Below, piece after piece: positions 10,490-21,650 of a stretch of 64,000 nucleotides of DNA. The DNA is taken from contig JAODTK010005895.1 of NCBI GenBank assembly GCA_026419785.1, positions 106,580 to 170,579 of the forward strand. The letters run 5' to 3'. A program made the position numbers and the translations under genes. Numbering within the stretch: the first letter of the stretch is position 1; each line of letters begins with the position of its first letter. Under the pieces are notes generated by a model. The model was not told the DNA's origin. It did not search any database and was given only the letters and a program-made list of their open reading frames with translations. Source of the DNA: Sclerodactyla briareus. Taxonomy: Eukaryota; Echinodermata; Holothuroidea; Dendrochirotida; Sclerodactylidae.

Positions 10490-10850
10490 TCGAGCTTCAT
10501 CCATTCTGGTTGGTTCGTTATGCTCTCCACAAGCTAAAATTGCCCAAAACCTCAATTTTTCTTTTCCCCCAAAAATGACAGCTGGTCCGCACCCAAAACA
10601 ATAAGGGTGCTTGCACTCCCGCATAAGGAAGCTACCCAACCAAATTTCAGCATGATGGACAAACATTCTGGCTTATCCTCTTCACAAGATTTTTATAGCT
10701 TTGACCTCTGGACCTCAATGACCTTTGACCTGACCCAGGCAATAGGGATCGTGTAAATCATTATGAATGAACCACTACCACGTATGAGCTTCTCCATCCA
10801 GGTGGGGTCGGGTTATGCTAGGCACCGGGATTTTTCGCGATCCCCACGCG
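10490..10850 (+). repeat. Single unit of the ~286-bp tandem family T1
   Basis: It contains the same ordered phrases as 14070-14660: GAGCTTCATCCAT, GTTATGCTCT.CAC, TTGCCCAAAA, CAATTTTT, AATGACNGCTGG, GGGTGCTTG, CCTCTTCACAAGATTTT and a perfect DR1 motif (10719-10731). It ends in a CG-rich module, GGCACCGGGATTTTTCGCGA, whose inverted form stands just before the array at 14055-14075. Confidence 0.7.
10719..10731. promoter_or_regulatory. Perfect DR1 motif (nuclear-receptor type)
   Basis: Exact TGACCTTTGACCT inside the T1 unit, the same 13-mer as in the unrelated repeat R2. Confidence 0.5.
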
Positions 10851-12027
10851 CAGGCCTAGTTATTCTTCATTACTTCCCCTTCCCCTCTGGTAGTTTCATT
10901 CAAAACAGTTTGCGATCTCAGTTTTGAAAAGTTTCATAAGAGCGAACAGCATATCCGCACATCAATCGGTCACTTCACCGCCAGCCCATTCAACTGTATC
11001 GTGTCATTAACATACTTGACTCGCTGCGCGTCACACACTGCATGACCCATAGTCACAGATCCGATGTCACTTCGAAGATTTTGGTCTGCACGGACTGTCA
11101 CCCCCGGCCCGCGGGATTCCGTGAGCGGGAACGATCACAGGTGAATACACTGTAGTGAGACTATTAATATTGGTTTCTCTGTAATGGTGTATTGCATGCA
11201 CGTAGACATGTCTGAATTTTGCGTGGTTACCCATGTTAATTCCTATCACTGTAGTTTACACCTGAACCTCCGTATACAGTGCACTATAACTACATCGGCA
11301 ATTCCAGTGCAGCAATGTTTTCATTGGTCAGTTGGATTAAGACAGATGCTCTGATCACCAGAATGCCTAATTTTATGACGTGGATTGGATCACAGAGCTG
11401 GCCTAGCCTGCGGTGGTACGTGACTTGTGTTTTGGCATATCGCTAATAATTAGCAATCAGCGGTCCCTGATCGATGAAACATGGGCAGCTGTGTGCTCCT
11501 TGTATGTTAAGTGCTGGCATGGGCGGAATCTATAAGTTCAAAGGGGGGAGTTTTTCCGTGATTACTGATCGCTAATGTTACCATCTAAGCGGAGCGCACC
11601 ATTGGCTGGCGCGGAGCGGACAAAATTTTTTGGCTGATGGCCCCCCATATGCCCGAAATGGCATTTCCGTGCTTGTTTGAATGGAATTAAATTCCCTATT
11701 TGAGTTATTTCAGTTCATTTTCTGCATACTTACTCATCACCATAGTTGAATTCCTCAAAATAAGCCATTCCTCCCATGACCATACTCAGAGTAATCCATG
11801 AACATAAAGATTTGGTGAAATTAGGTTTTCAAATTGGTTTGAGTGCAGTGGGTAGTAGTTTGACCGCTGTCAAACGTGGGGTGTGACCTTTCTACGCAGA
11901 AATCGTGCCGAGTATTGCTTGCCTGGATCATGTAGGCTTCTCTCACAGAACCCACCATACCAAATATGAGCTTCATCCATCCTGGGGGGGCCGAATTATC
12001 GTGTTTACAAGCTAGGCTACATAAAAC
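10851..12027. other. Largely unique non-coding stretch
   Basis: No gene recognised. A fragment resembling the GAGCTTCATCCATCCTGG part of T1 lies at about 11966-11986. Confidence 0.35.
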
Positions 12028-12130
12028 GTACCCCATGGACGTCAACAGGTGGGGACGGGGGGGGGACACTTTTCAAAAGTGGGGGGGGAATCATACGTTT
12101 GTCCCCCCATTTTCCGGACCGTAATAACAC
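12028..12130. mobile_element. G/C-run MITE-like fragment
   Basis: GACGTCAACAGGTGGGGACG followed by long G-runs and, further on, CCCCCC resembles the start of 15888-16060 (GCGTCGACAGGTGGGAGACG). Such G-run and C-run paired elements look like the ends of a non-autonomous DNA transposon family. No transposase is present. Confidence 0.45.
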
Positions 12131-12639
12131 ATATAGGCACATGCCCGATTTTGTCTCACCCTAAACTGATTCAATTTGTCTAACGCAACAAGAATCGCTT
12201 TTGAAATGTCTCAAGTGTCACTAATTCCAGGTGCGGACCCAGGTGAAGATCTGGACCCGACTAGGGCCAAAGCGAAGGACTACCCATGTTTCATACCGAG
12301 TTCTCGAATTTAAATCGAAAGCCGAATGCATATTTTTCAAGTGTTTTCGCGCGCAATGGCCTTTCTCTTCGTATGCGCTGTACGTTTTCGAAATCATTTT
12401 GTTCCCTCTAATAATTTCAGGAGCTTTGAGGGCAGACTGCCCCCCCCCCTTTTCTGATATGACATTTCACGGCCCAAATTCGTGAACAATGTGGGAAGGA
12501 AAAGGCAAAGTTAAAAATGCCTAATTTTTTTCACACTTTTCCGTAACGTGCCCGAAAACATGCAAAAACTTTTCGGCGCGCCGGTATTTCCAATTACTGA
12601 CTTGTAAAATTTCTGTAACTAATTTTCTGTCTTCCCTAC

Positions 12640-12765
12640 ACTGGAATGGTCCCGTACGCCTATGACTTTCCCTTCGATCCCACCAGACTGTTCGGTAGAC
12701 CCTCGATCAAGCCCAGCACGCCGGGAGAGAGCTACAGCTTCTTGAAACCATCCATCGATGGACGC
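12640..12765 (+). CDS. Candidate internal coding exon, unknown protein
   Basis: An open stretch with protein-like composition reads PYAYDFPFDPTRLFGRP, then a Ser/Pro/Lys-rich part ending in IDGR. Immediately after GACGC at 12765 comes GTAGAG, a plausible splice donor. The upstream side is pyrimidine-rich (TTTTCTGTCTTCCCTACACTG), as expected before an acceptor, although a clean AG is missing and might be lost to a base error. Beyond the proposed donor the frame turns into low-complexity AT-rich sequence. I do not recognise the family. It could be chance, and no neighbouring exon was identified. Confidence 0.3.
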
Positions 12766-12959
12766 GTAGAGTACAACATTTTTTTGTTTTCGGATACTGT
12801 GTCAATTGTCCTGCTTGACCAATTGGACTGTTTCCAGGCACGCACAATTTCAGAGTTGTCACGATACTGGATGGTTTTGCTTAAACGGTGCTTAAATAGG
12901 CGCATCACATGCTTCGTTCAGGACGAGCACTACAGAAACTGAACTGAACTTATGGAGCT

Positions 12960-13980
12960 CAGAGAGTCATTGCTGTCGGTGTGTTTCTCGTGAATACTCT
13001 GAATGGTTGCGCTAGATGACCCAGTCTGTTGTGGATTGCATCGATAATTCACGAAGGCTTTGAACGCTTGGTGCCTCTCAACCCTCCTCGTACGGCATAG
13101 ACTCTTGAGTCTGTTTCCTTTCCTGTTCGCTCCGTTTTTCAAGAAGAGTGCATTCTTCTTATTCTGCGTAGAACACGCTTATCTTGTCCTCCAACACTGC
13201 TGTCGGCTCCGGCTGTGCTGAAGAACTATGCTCTCGTGAGTTATGGACATCAGGTGTTGCTGACAACAGGCCGTCCCCAGTCCTGTACAGCAAGTTCAAA
13301 TATGGCCAGAACACCAATGTATGGTGCATTAGGGTTTTTTCGCTGTAAACCGGGCTGCTGTCCCGCTATACTTCCCCGACATATTCCGATGCCCCCGTCG
13401 TAACATTGGCCGCGCATGTCTTCCATTTGTATTGTGTATACGGCACTGTCGAAGCAAAGTTTGGCCGATAAAGAGTAACGACGAAACCATGAAGCCAATG
13501 GAATTTCAAAAGGGGAGTGAAGGGGAAAAACAAGCAGGGGACAAGGTAGTCAGTATACATATGAAAAGTGGATACACAATACTAGTTATGTGATTTTTTT
13601 TCTGGAAAAAAGGGGGGGGTTTCCGGAAACCTGGAAACCCCCCTAAATCCGCCCATGAATTGCTTATGCATAGCTGCTCGCTGTTTTTAACTTTGTGTAG
13701 TCGGCGGAGTACGTTCATGTTCAATTTTTTTCACCTTCGCAATTTCGACATATTGTCCCAATATCGTCAGAAGTACGTGACCCTAAAAATTATCTTTGAA
13801 GATCAATTGTTTTTTAAAATGCAACTTCCAGATTGTATGGTTGTTACTTAGAGATGAATTTACATTTTCTCGCGCATTTGGCAGAGCACTAATTAGGATT
13901 CTTCCCTTCGCCAAGAAAGCAATGCGTTTGTCCTCGTTTGAGTGTTAAATAATTACTTTGAATCCCGAATCCAACTGATC
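12960..13980. other. Non-coding region, no gene recognised
   Basis: Several short overlapping open frames occur on both strands but none has a recognisable domain or splice context. At 13610-13660 there is a G-run/C-run segment like the tails of the MITE-like elements at 12.0 and 15.9 kb. Confidence 0.35.
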
Positions 13981-14069
13981 GCGCATTTTGCCTGTTTTTT
14001 TCGCGATTTCGCGCATTTTTGGGAAAGGGAGAGCGCATTTTGCTGTTCAAAATCACGCAAAATCCCGGT

Positions 14070-14660
14070 GCCTAGGTTATGCTCTACCGAGCTATGATTG
14101 CCCAAATATGAAGTGTCACAATTCCCATTTTTTTCCCCAAAATGACCGCTGGCCTACATATAACAATAGGGTACCTGTTCACCCCATAAGAATAAGCTAC
14201 AAACCAAATTCAGCTTTAGGAACCAAGCATTCTGACATCCTTTCCACAAGATTTTTGACCTCTAATGACCTTTGACCTGACCCCCAAACCAGTAGGTGTA
14301 CTCCCTTATAGGAACCCACCCACATACTGAGTAATGAGCTTCATCATCCATCTGGGTGAGGTCAGGTTATGCTCTTCACAACCGAAATTTGCCCAAAATA
14401 TCAATTTTTCACAATTTTCCCCCAATGACCCCTGTTCTGCACCAAAACCTAGGGTGCTTGTACTCCCCATAATCAAGCTACCACCAAATTTCCAACTTGA
14501 TTGGCCAAGCGTTCTGACGTATCCTCTTCACAAGATTTTCATACTTTGACTTATTCTAACCTTGGCTGGGCCTTTGATCTGACCCTAAAAACAATAGGAT
14601 CATGTACTCAGAATGGGGAACCCACATCCAGTATGAGCTTCACCCATTCAGGTTGTGTTG
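14070..14660 (+). repeat. Tandem repeat T1, two ~286-bp units
   Basis: The word GGTTATGCTCT or its variant occurs at about 14074, 14361 and 14650. Between these, the order of phrases repeats: TTGCCCAAATAT, CAATTTT, CCCCAAAATGACC, AGGGTGCTTGTACTCCCCAT, TCTTCACAAGATTTT, GACC. A single unit lies at 10490. A perfect DR1 motif is at 14266-14278. Confidence 0.72.
14266..14278. promoter_or_regulatory. Perfect DR1 motif (nuclear-receptor type)
   Basis: Exact TGACCTTTGACCT inside a T1 unit. It is followed directly by GACCC, giving a further half-site-like TGACC. Confidence 0.5.
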
Positions 14661-14684
14661 ATTTATGCTCTTCGAAAGCCGGTG

Positions 14685-14722
14685 TCCACACACACACACC
14701 CACACACACACACACATCTATA
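14685..14722. repeat. (CA)n microsatellite
   Basis: CA dinucleotide tract with one CCC interruption, directly after the T1 array. Confidence 0.9.
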
Positions 14723-14963
14723 CTACACACAACATACAATACACAACTGTCCATGACTGCAGAGATTCCCTGACTTTAGTCCCAAGGAAATCAATAAAAA
14801 GAGAGGGAAATCTGCACTGTCACTGTGGTGATGCCAGTTTAACAGTATGATCTCAGAATTGAGAAGACAATTACAAGTGTCCACCAATTCACCTAACCTT
14901 AACTAGAAATGATTTGTGTCAGCAGCCACACATGGTCATGTTTATCTAGACTAGAGCACTTAC

Positions 14964-15153
14964 TACTGTAACTGTTGGGCGTTGGCAACACTCGACTCCC
15001 TTCTTTATCAATGCCCCTGATGACAATCTGCACCATTTGGACCCCTGTCCAGCTCTGGCCGATCCTAATAGAGAAGATGTTCCCGTACTGCTTTGCATAC
15101 TCTAAAAAGAGCTCATGAGCGGTGTTTTCTCCTGCAACTCTGGGAAAATTCAA
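14964..15153 (-). CDS. Cytochrome P450 (CYP2-like), partial exon
   Basis: On the minus strand the reading begins NFPRVAGEN, continues AHELFLEYAKQ and YGNIFSIRIG, then QSWTGVQMV and IVIRGID. This matches the N-terminal catalytic-domain start of microsomal CYP2-clan P450s: the GN(F/L)P loop after the proline-rich hinge, helix A, the YG.(I/V)(F/Y)S(I/L)R.G first beta strand, then VV(I/L).G.(D/E). P450s are haem monooxygenases of the endoplasmic reticulum. A consensus donor GTAAGT follows at plus 14963-14958, so the exon may end at 14964. After IRGID the usual (I/V)KEAL is disturbed (KEGSRVL), which could be a base error, decay or divergence. The membrane anchor and haem-binding cysteine exons are not in view. 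Confidence 0.6.
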
Positions 15154-15182
15154 TTTGTGTTAACATTCAGCATACCAGCCAC

Positions 15183-15450
15183 CGTTAGACAGTAAGGCGG
15201 AGCTCCAGAACCTGTGATCCGAAGATTGTGAGTTCAAATCTCACGAAGCCCCAGGCCTTCTTCTTAGTGCCCTCAGACAAGGCATGCTTTCCTTAACTGT
15301 CTCACGTTACCCACATTTAAAAGGGGTTACCTTGTGAGGTGAATTGTGATAGCATGCATGCGTTGTATGTGGCTGCACCCTATTGCGGGACACGATGCCA
15401 GTGGCACAATGAGATGGTGTGTCGGGAGTCTCCAAAAAAGGGATGCTTAC
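15183..15450 (+). mobile_element. tRNA-derived SINE
   Basis: GAGTTCAAATCTC at 15230-15242 is a near-consensus RNA polymerase III B box inside a T-arm-like stem (GTGAG / CTCAC). It is followed by CGAAGCCCC like a 3' acceptor strand. The downstream body has TAGTGCCCTCAGACAAGGCA, then CACATTTAAAAGGGGTTACC and GTGATAGCATGCATG, the typical pattern of tRNA-headed SINEs in aquatic animals. The 5' acceptor and A box are too degraded for an intact tRNA gene. It lies just upstream of the P450 exon on the opposite strand, so it is probably intronic or flanking. Confidence 0.6.
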
Positions 15451-15635
15451 TATACAAATATAATACAGGTGTGACAGTCACTAATGATCCAGGGGTAATA
15501 TCTGTGAAACGCTTTGATCCTTCGAAAAAGTGCTATATTGTTATTACCTACACTTCATTTGCATGAACAGCAATGCGTACCATTGCAGGTACAAAATATT
15601 ACAATTACAAAGTTGGCCTAAAAACACGGATGGAG

Positions 15636-15720
15636 TCGAGTCCCTCAATCGAGTCCGAGTACAATCGGCTTCCGAGTCGAGTCCGAGTCAAGTCCACAGT
15701 TGTCCGAGTCCGGTCAGCGA
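15636..15720. repeat. GAGTCC-rich cluster
   Basis: At least seven GAGTC or GAGTCC words occur within 85 bp. The orientation is opposite to the GGACTC clusters ending the two R3 copies (7390-7530 and 17150-17310), so this cluster and the 17.2-kb one form an inverted pair around a ~1.6-kb interval. Confidence 0.65.
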
Positions 15721-15887
15721 GCTTATGCAAATTTATTTGACCTGTACTATTTACAAATTTAGGGCAAAACTCAACAACCCTGTATTGTTTGCTATATACG
15801 GGCAATGAATGAAGCGGTACCGAGTGATACTGACCATAACGAGAACTTTTAAATAGAGTACTGGAGTGTGTGGTCCTACCTCATGCA

Positions 15888-16060
15888 TGGGCGTCGACAG
15901 GTGGGAGACGGGGGGGGGACATGCCCCCCCCACTTTTTTACATGCTCCCCATTTGCTTTCAAACCTTTCACCACAGTAAGTTCTTTTTTAAATGGGTGGG
16001 CCAGATCCCCCCCCCCCCCCCACTTTCGATGGGGGGCAGCCGGGTTGACGTACACTGACC
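15888..16060. mobile_element. G/C-run MITE, ~170 bp
   Basis: The segment begins GGCGTCGACAGGTGG, has paired G9 and C8 runs, then a second C15 run and GGGGGG, and ends GGTTGACGTAC. The start and end are imperfect reverse complements (GCGTCGAC and GTTGACGT). A related fragment lies at 12028. It contains no gene. Confidence 0.5.
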
Positions 16061-16213
16061 TCATGACAAGTGCCGGAATATCATAGGTCCAATGATTTTA
16101 CTCTGTTAGCTGAGATGTACAGGGCAAGAAGACTAGACTTAATTGGGTGCAAGGGTTGTCTTGTAGGCCAGGACCTCCCGGAGCGTACAGGATATTCAAA
16201 TTAAAATTGACAA

Positions 16214-17313
16214 TAAAATTTGAAAATTAAATTTATAAATATCGATTGCCATGCCTAGCATTGACAAGCATAGAGTATGAAATTGCTATCTTACAAATTC
16301 ATCGAATTTTCTTTTATCTGTTTATGGAGCTTTCTTCATCCTTGAACCCTTTCCTCCCTCCCTGTAAATCACTCTTTTAATTCACATACGTTATCTATTG
16401 ACTACCTCACCATTCGTTATATATGGCATTGGCATGCCACATGAATAAAATGAGCGTCGCATATCGATCAAGAGATATCGAAAGTGGCTGCAAACGTCGT
16501 GGGGGCAAAAGCAATTGCACCCCCAATGGAAATTATAGGAATTACACCGCTGCCGCGTAACTTCCGCCATGATTATTCACATTGATTTACCGTGTAGTTT
16601 TGTATAGGAATGTATGCAGAAAAGATAGAATGCCCAATTGTCAGTAACGATAACAGGATATGAGAAGCAATGGTTAAGATAAGAGAGTATCTAACATATG
16701 CGTGGAACAAGTTGAGCGTGGAGCTAGGCTATACATCTTCCGAAAACACTTATTCGGTGAGGTTGAACGTTCCGGTTATGTATAATTATAAACAGTATAT
16801 GCCTGTGTAACCGTTGACGGATAGTAGGTATCACATTCATTTGTTCGTTTTTTAAAAAAATGATGGATATATTTGTCATGCGATTTATAAGCAACAGTTT
16901 CTTCTACCAGCCAACTTCGGCACAAAGTATAGTTTGCGTTGCAGGTATTCGTTAATCTCAAATTGATTCAGTGTCCGTAAAAACATGCCAGCGTGGAGAA
17001 TGAGTCATTTCCCGCCGCGATTTAGAATCGGGGCAGTCGGAAGTACGGGGGAACAGTTTGGGCTACATTTTGGTAGAGTGTCGTGCGTATTATTTTGATG
17101 GTCTTGTAGTGTGGAAAATACAAGTCTGTATTTGTTTGAAAAAAAAAAAGGGGACTCGGGCCAGGACTCGGACCGAAGTCCCCGAGCGTCCTTTGGGCGA
17201 GTACGGAGTCCGAGTCAGTGAACTTCGAGGCCGGAGTCAGAGTCCATGAAAAAAAGGACTTCGAGGACCGGTCTCGAGACCGAGGAGGCCGGACTCGAGT
17301 CCTTCAGCATGAT
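16214..17313 (+). repeat. Dispersed repeat R3, copy b
   Basis: Colinear with 6429-7540 in the same orientation, with frequent small indels. It ends in a GC-rich GGACTC/GAGTCC cluster at 17150-17310. Unlike copy a it is not preceded by R2; a GAGTCC cluster of opposite orientation lies 500 bp upstream instead. Confidence 0.78.
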
Positions 17314-18600
17314 AAAAATTACAATATATACAGTCATCCTTTGTTGAGTAAACATTTTTTCGTTTTCCTGGTATATTATGCCTCCGTCATTGTCGTGTTG
17401 GTGGTCACAGTCACAGATATAGGCAGACTATCAGAGTCCCTGCGGCCACACTATCCAGGTTTCCTTGTATTGTCCATATAAGAACAATATTATTGATTAT
17501 AAGAATAATCGTAGCCCTCGCCGCCCTTTTCATGTCGTTGACATAGCCTCAAAGCTTTTACATAATATACTGATTGTGTCTCCTCCCCCCTAGGAGGAGA
17601 GCTTCTGCCAGTGAAGTTTTTTCCATTTTTGAAGCTACTGTATTCATATGCTAAGCGCCAGGGCGCTTGCAAAGTTCAATAATGGGCGCTTAAGAGAGTA
17701 TAACTTTCACCAATTTTTTTTCAAATTCAGTCAGATTTTAGTTGGTTATGTGGGGGTATGCACCGCAGTCTATGAATGTGTATTCCCATAGGGTCATTCG
17801 TGATTTGAGCGGGTTTTATGTAATACGTACTGTAAGGGACAGTACAGTGCGGAGGCCACAGCAGATAACCTCAGTTAAGTTGGGCTGAAGGTTGCGAGTT
17901 TTATTTATGGGAGTGGGGTTTTGTAGAGGAGGGAAGCGGTGGGGAATGCAGTGCTGTGGAAGACAGCAAAATATTGTTTGCTTCACCTGTGCGAAATATT
18001 CTGAATGTGAGTTTGTGCACAGTGTTTCCGATATGCCTGCCTGCAATTAAAATGTTGCAATTATGCAAGCCAACGTGTTTATGAGAATAAGCGAAAAAGG
18101 TGCAAAAAAGGTGGGGGGGCGAACTGGAGATGGGCACTCAGCGGAATGGAATACATATTATAATTAGGATTCCTCATTCTACAAAATGCACTATATAATC
18201 AACTGAAAATTCAATTAGGAACCAAAGGTTTAGCTGGGGATTTGATTTGCAACTAGTGTGTCTGGGATTGATGTGGTGAAAACCAACATTATTACTGTAC
18301 AAAAACGAAATTTGGTTCAGAAGAGAACACACTTAAGTTTACGGAGAAAGACCAGGACAATGCAGCAGCCAGTGCATGATGTTATGATTTGCTTTTGAGG
18401 AAGACCTTCATTAGAATTCATTTTGCGGTGGATTCGTGAAATCCATACTGTATGCTGCGTTTTATACGCATTAGTAGGCCTATAATATGTTTATTGCGCT
18501 TTCTGGATTTAGTGTGGTAATTAGTTTGCTCCCATTTGGTTTCATTTCGCCTTTTCGCCAAACTAAATAGACATATTCAGGAAATTGGCACCCATCTCAA
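17314..18600. other. Non-coding region, no gene recognised
   Basis: Short overlapping open frames only. No repeat partner in the window was noticed. Confidence 0.3.
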
Positions 18601-18816
18601 GCTCACATGAAGGCACGATTTTTCAAAGTGAAAACACTTAGACTACTGGATTCTTTTATTTTGTCCCCATCATCACCGTTTGTCAAACATTGGTACGTTA
18701 CTATTGTAAGAACTATTATATATTTACGAGGAGGCAGAGTGGCCATCTTTCGGTCCAGAGTGGAAAGTCTGGTCTCGGCTTTCCTCTGTGCCCAAATCCA
18801 AGCCCCGACCAAGGCA

Positions 18817-18831
18817 GTTGCTACGGTAACC
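18817..18831. promoter_or_regulatory. RFX X-box-like site
   Basis: GTTGCTACGGTAACC fits the palindromic X-box format GTTNCC-AT-GGNAAC recognised by RFX transcription factors (half-sites GTTGCT and GGTAAC, two-base spacer), which control ciliary genes in animals. It lies in a locally GC-richer stretch (18730-18870) open on both strands. No downstream gene was identified, so a regulatory role is conjecture. Confidence 0.35.
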
Positions 18832-19289
18832 AAGTGCCAACGAAGTGGAATTTGCAACGACAACACCCCGGAATCCAACAAAGAAATCATCATGGCTCAT
18901 ATATCAACCTGCAAAGAGACTTTTTCCAGATTAACATTTCTGATGTGTTTTTTTTTCTTTTTAATTTGGGAATTTATTTGAGTTTATTATTCATCTTGCA
19001 GCGGGAAGCTATTGCAATGAATATACAAATAAAATCAAAGATTATACGACAAAATACTTAAAATACATACCCCTTCCTAAAGACTAGTCCCAAATAAACA
19101 CCCTGCAGCAGAGATGCAAGATGGGGCAAACTACATTTGAGTGAGGCACCTGGTAGGAAGGGTATTGAACTAGGTACCAACTACCCGCCTGCTGGTCCGT
19201 GCCACCAGTTCATCAATCTCTGGCGATTGTTTGCTCTTGCATACCATGCTGCCCCCCGTTAGCATCAAACCATGCAAAATACCGCACAG

Positions 19290-20850
19290 AGCTCTGTCAA
19301 GAAGAATCAAACTTTACACAGATTTCGTTTCTTCTGCGATCCTCAGTAAATTTACTGATCGGGTTTCCATAGCCTGCTGGGGTATCCCCTTCCCATAGTC
19401 CGGCACCAAGATGATACGGAAAGCACGCTTTTGGATATTCTGTCCAGAGCTTGCGATTACTGCATGTCGTCCAGGATGCCACACGGGAAGCAGCATATTC
19501 AATTGCAGGGCGCACATAGGACTTATAAACATAAGTAAATCACTAGTGGATCCTGAACTTTTTTAACCTACTAAGCATATGGAGGCACTGTTTGCTCTTA
19601 CTTACGGTTTCATTGACACAATTTCATCCCACTTTTGAGCTCAATCTTGCACCAAGACTCCGAGTATTTCCGTTGTGTGAACTGCTTTCTCATGGAAACA
19701 CCGTTAATTGAGATGATCAAGCAAGTCGGGTTTATCACGCATAACCTATTTGAAGCTGTGTTTGCATTTTTCAGGGTTGAGGTGGAGGTTAGTTTTCCTC
19801 CTTCCCATCACAGGGGATCCCTTGACAATCATCGGCGATCATAGCTCGGCTTCAACATGATGCCTGGTCTCACCAAAGCTCATATCATCGACATACTTGG
19901 CATAAGTTGAGTGTGCAGATGTACCGGCATCCGTGATTGTGTCAGAGGAAAACCCAACCGGACCAAACTTTGTGCCCTAGGTACAGCACACCACAAGAAG
20001 GGTTTCCCAATAGATATTGCATTGTGATAACTGACCCCCCTCCTGGCCGACGAGAAGATAAAAAGTCAACAATCCCACACGGATGATTTCATTCTTTTCT
20101 CCTCCTGAATACAATGAGTTTGTTTTATCAAGGTAGTGTGGTCGATGCAGTCAAATGCCTTTGAAAAATCTATCTGTGACTCCCAAGTTGCCAACCCTGT
20201 CGGTTTTGTCTAACTCTCATAGAAGACAAATCAAGGCGCTCTATTAGACAATGAGTGATTGAAGACCCTGTCAGACTACCGTACTGGTAGCGATCAATGT
20301 TAAGGTTTGATGTCCTCCATACTCCAGGTCGGTGAAACGAAGCCGTGCCCGCATATTTTGGCACTTGCACGTGAGAGATATTGTCTATAAGTTTGTAATA
20401 ACAGGCAGTCTTTTTTCGGTATGTGGGAATAACTGTCGCATCCTTCATCATCTGTGGTACCTTGCCTTCCTTCAAAGCATTGACTTGTCAGCTATGGCAC
20501 GCTGAATTCACAGGCAAATTCGTTTAATAAGTTTTATTAGGGTATTATCTGGGCCGATTGCTTGCAATGTGTTTACTCTTCGAAGCCTTGGCATACATCG
20601 CATAGGTCTCATCTGTGGTGGTTTTCCTAGCAGAAGGTAGGTGGCAGTCCGCCAGACTGACTGCTGGGCGCTCTGGGGCATTGGCGACAAATGTTTTGTT
20701 GATGGCTTCCTCCCAACTTCCTTCACGGTACCTTCGGGGAGTTCATGGAACTGAGATGAAAGGGGGCGTTTTCCACTTGTTTGCCATATCTTGGAAGCCC
20801 TTTGTGCTTCAGATGTTCTGAATTCTTCAATCATGGAGTGGAGTTTAGAG
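19290..20850 (-). pseudogene. LINE reverse transcriptase, frameshifted
   Basis: Motifs appear in the expected order on the minus strand. These are AIGPDN with LIKLIK (about 20575-20530), EGKVPQMMKDATVIP (about 20472-20425), QYGSLTGSSITHCLIERL (about 20293-20235), catalytic motif A DFSKAFDCID at 20170-20141, a GTKFGP segment near 19970, and catalytic YVDD at 19895-19884. The C-terminal region carries VWHPG and IQKRAFRII (about 19480-19420). The catalytic aspartates are legible, but the frame changes repeatedly between motifs. This enzyme copies the LINE RNA at the nicked target. The damage may be real decay or base-calling indels. Confidence 0.85.
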
Positions 20851-21029
20851 TTGGCCTTTACGCAGTCGCTATCTTAGTTCTACAGATGTACGTATTGACG
20901 AAACGGCTCGATTTCCCCCTTACTATCATCCAATTGGCATTGGTGGAAATGGACCTTTTAATTTCGGGCGTCATCACGTTTTTCACGAAAATGCAACTTT
21001 ACTAGTTTACATGGAAAAGTAAAAGCTCA

Positions 21030-21650
21030 ATTGCAGGCTCAACCACTGGTGAACAGGCTTGTATTTTGACTGGTGTCATTAGCAAGGAGCCACCTCACCC
21101 AAGACTGAGCTGTGATCCATTTACCAAATCAGCAGAGGCATACGTCCAGCAGGCATGGCCTAGATTGTTTCTTATAATTTGGCGTTAGCAACTCTGGCTT
21201 TGGTTTGGATACCAAAGAACTGTATTGTGATCACTCATACCCATAGGGGCCGCAATCATTGGGCAGTCATATTAGCTCTCATGTTAGTTATGATTACATC
21301 GAGCACTGCGCTTTTCACAACTCGTTGGTTTGTCTACCGCCTGCATCAATCCTGTGCTCTTAGCCAATGGGTCATGGTCGACCCGGTGAATCAACCGAGT
21401 ACTACAACACCCGATCATGGTTACTTAGTTTTTTGAGGGGATGTCAATGTTGTCAGTGACCTGGTCAACTAGCATAGCGCCATGTGGTGATGCAGTGGTA
21501 AAACTACACAGCACAATAATCACATTGATACCCATTCTAGGGCAGTCTGTTCGGTCGAACCCTGACCCAAACGCACTCAAATTCGTCAGGAACAAGGGAT
21601 ATGTGACAAGGGGAAAGCCGGAATTTGATCTTTAACATACACTCTTCGAC
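21030..21650 (-). pseudogene. LINE endonuclease domain, frameshifted
   Basis: On the minus strand, EFECVWVRVRPNRLP (21584-21540) matches the WVRVRP.RLPR region of LINE endonucleases. Further on come VDKPT (about 21350) and APMG then SDHNTVLW (21250-21212). SDH is the conserved C-terminal active-site motif of AP-type LINE endonucleases, which nick target DNA. Stops and frame changes lie between these pieces. It sits directly upstream of the reverse transcriptase, as the LINE layout predicts. Confidence 0.75.

Noticed and set aside
15183..15255. Intact tRNA gene
   Set aside because: The B box and T stem are good, but the 5' acceptor strand and A box do not pair or match, and a SINE body follows.
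18603..19061. Overlapping open frames of 96-124 codons on both strands
   Set aside because: Three frames overlap and none has a recognisable domain or splice context.
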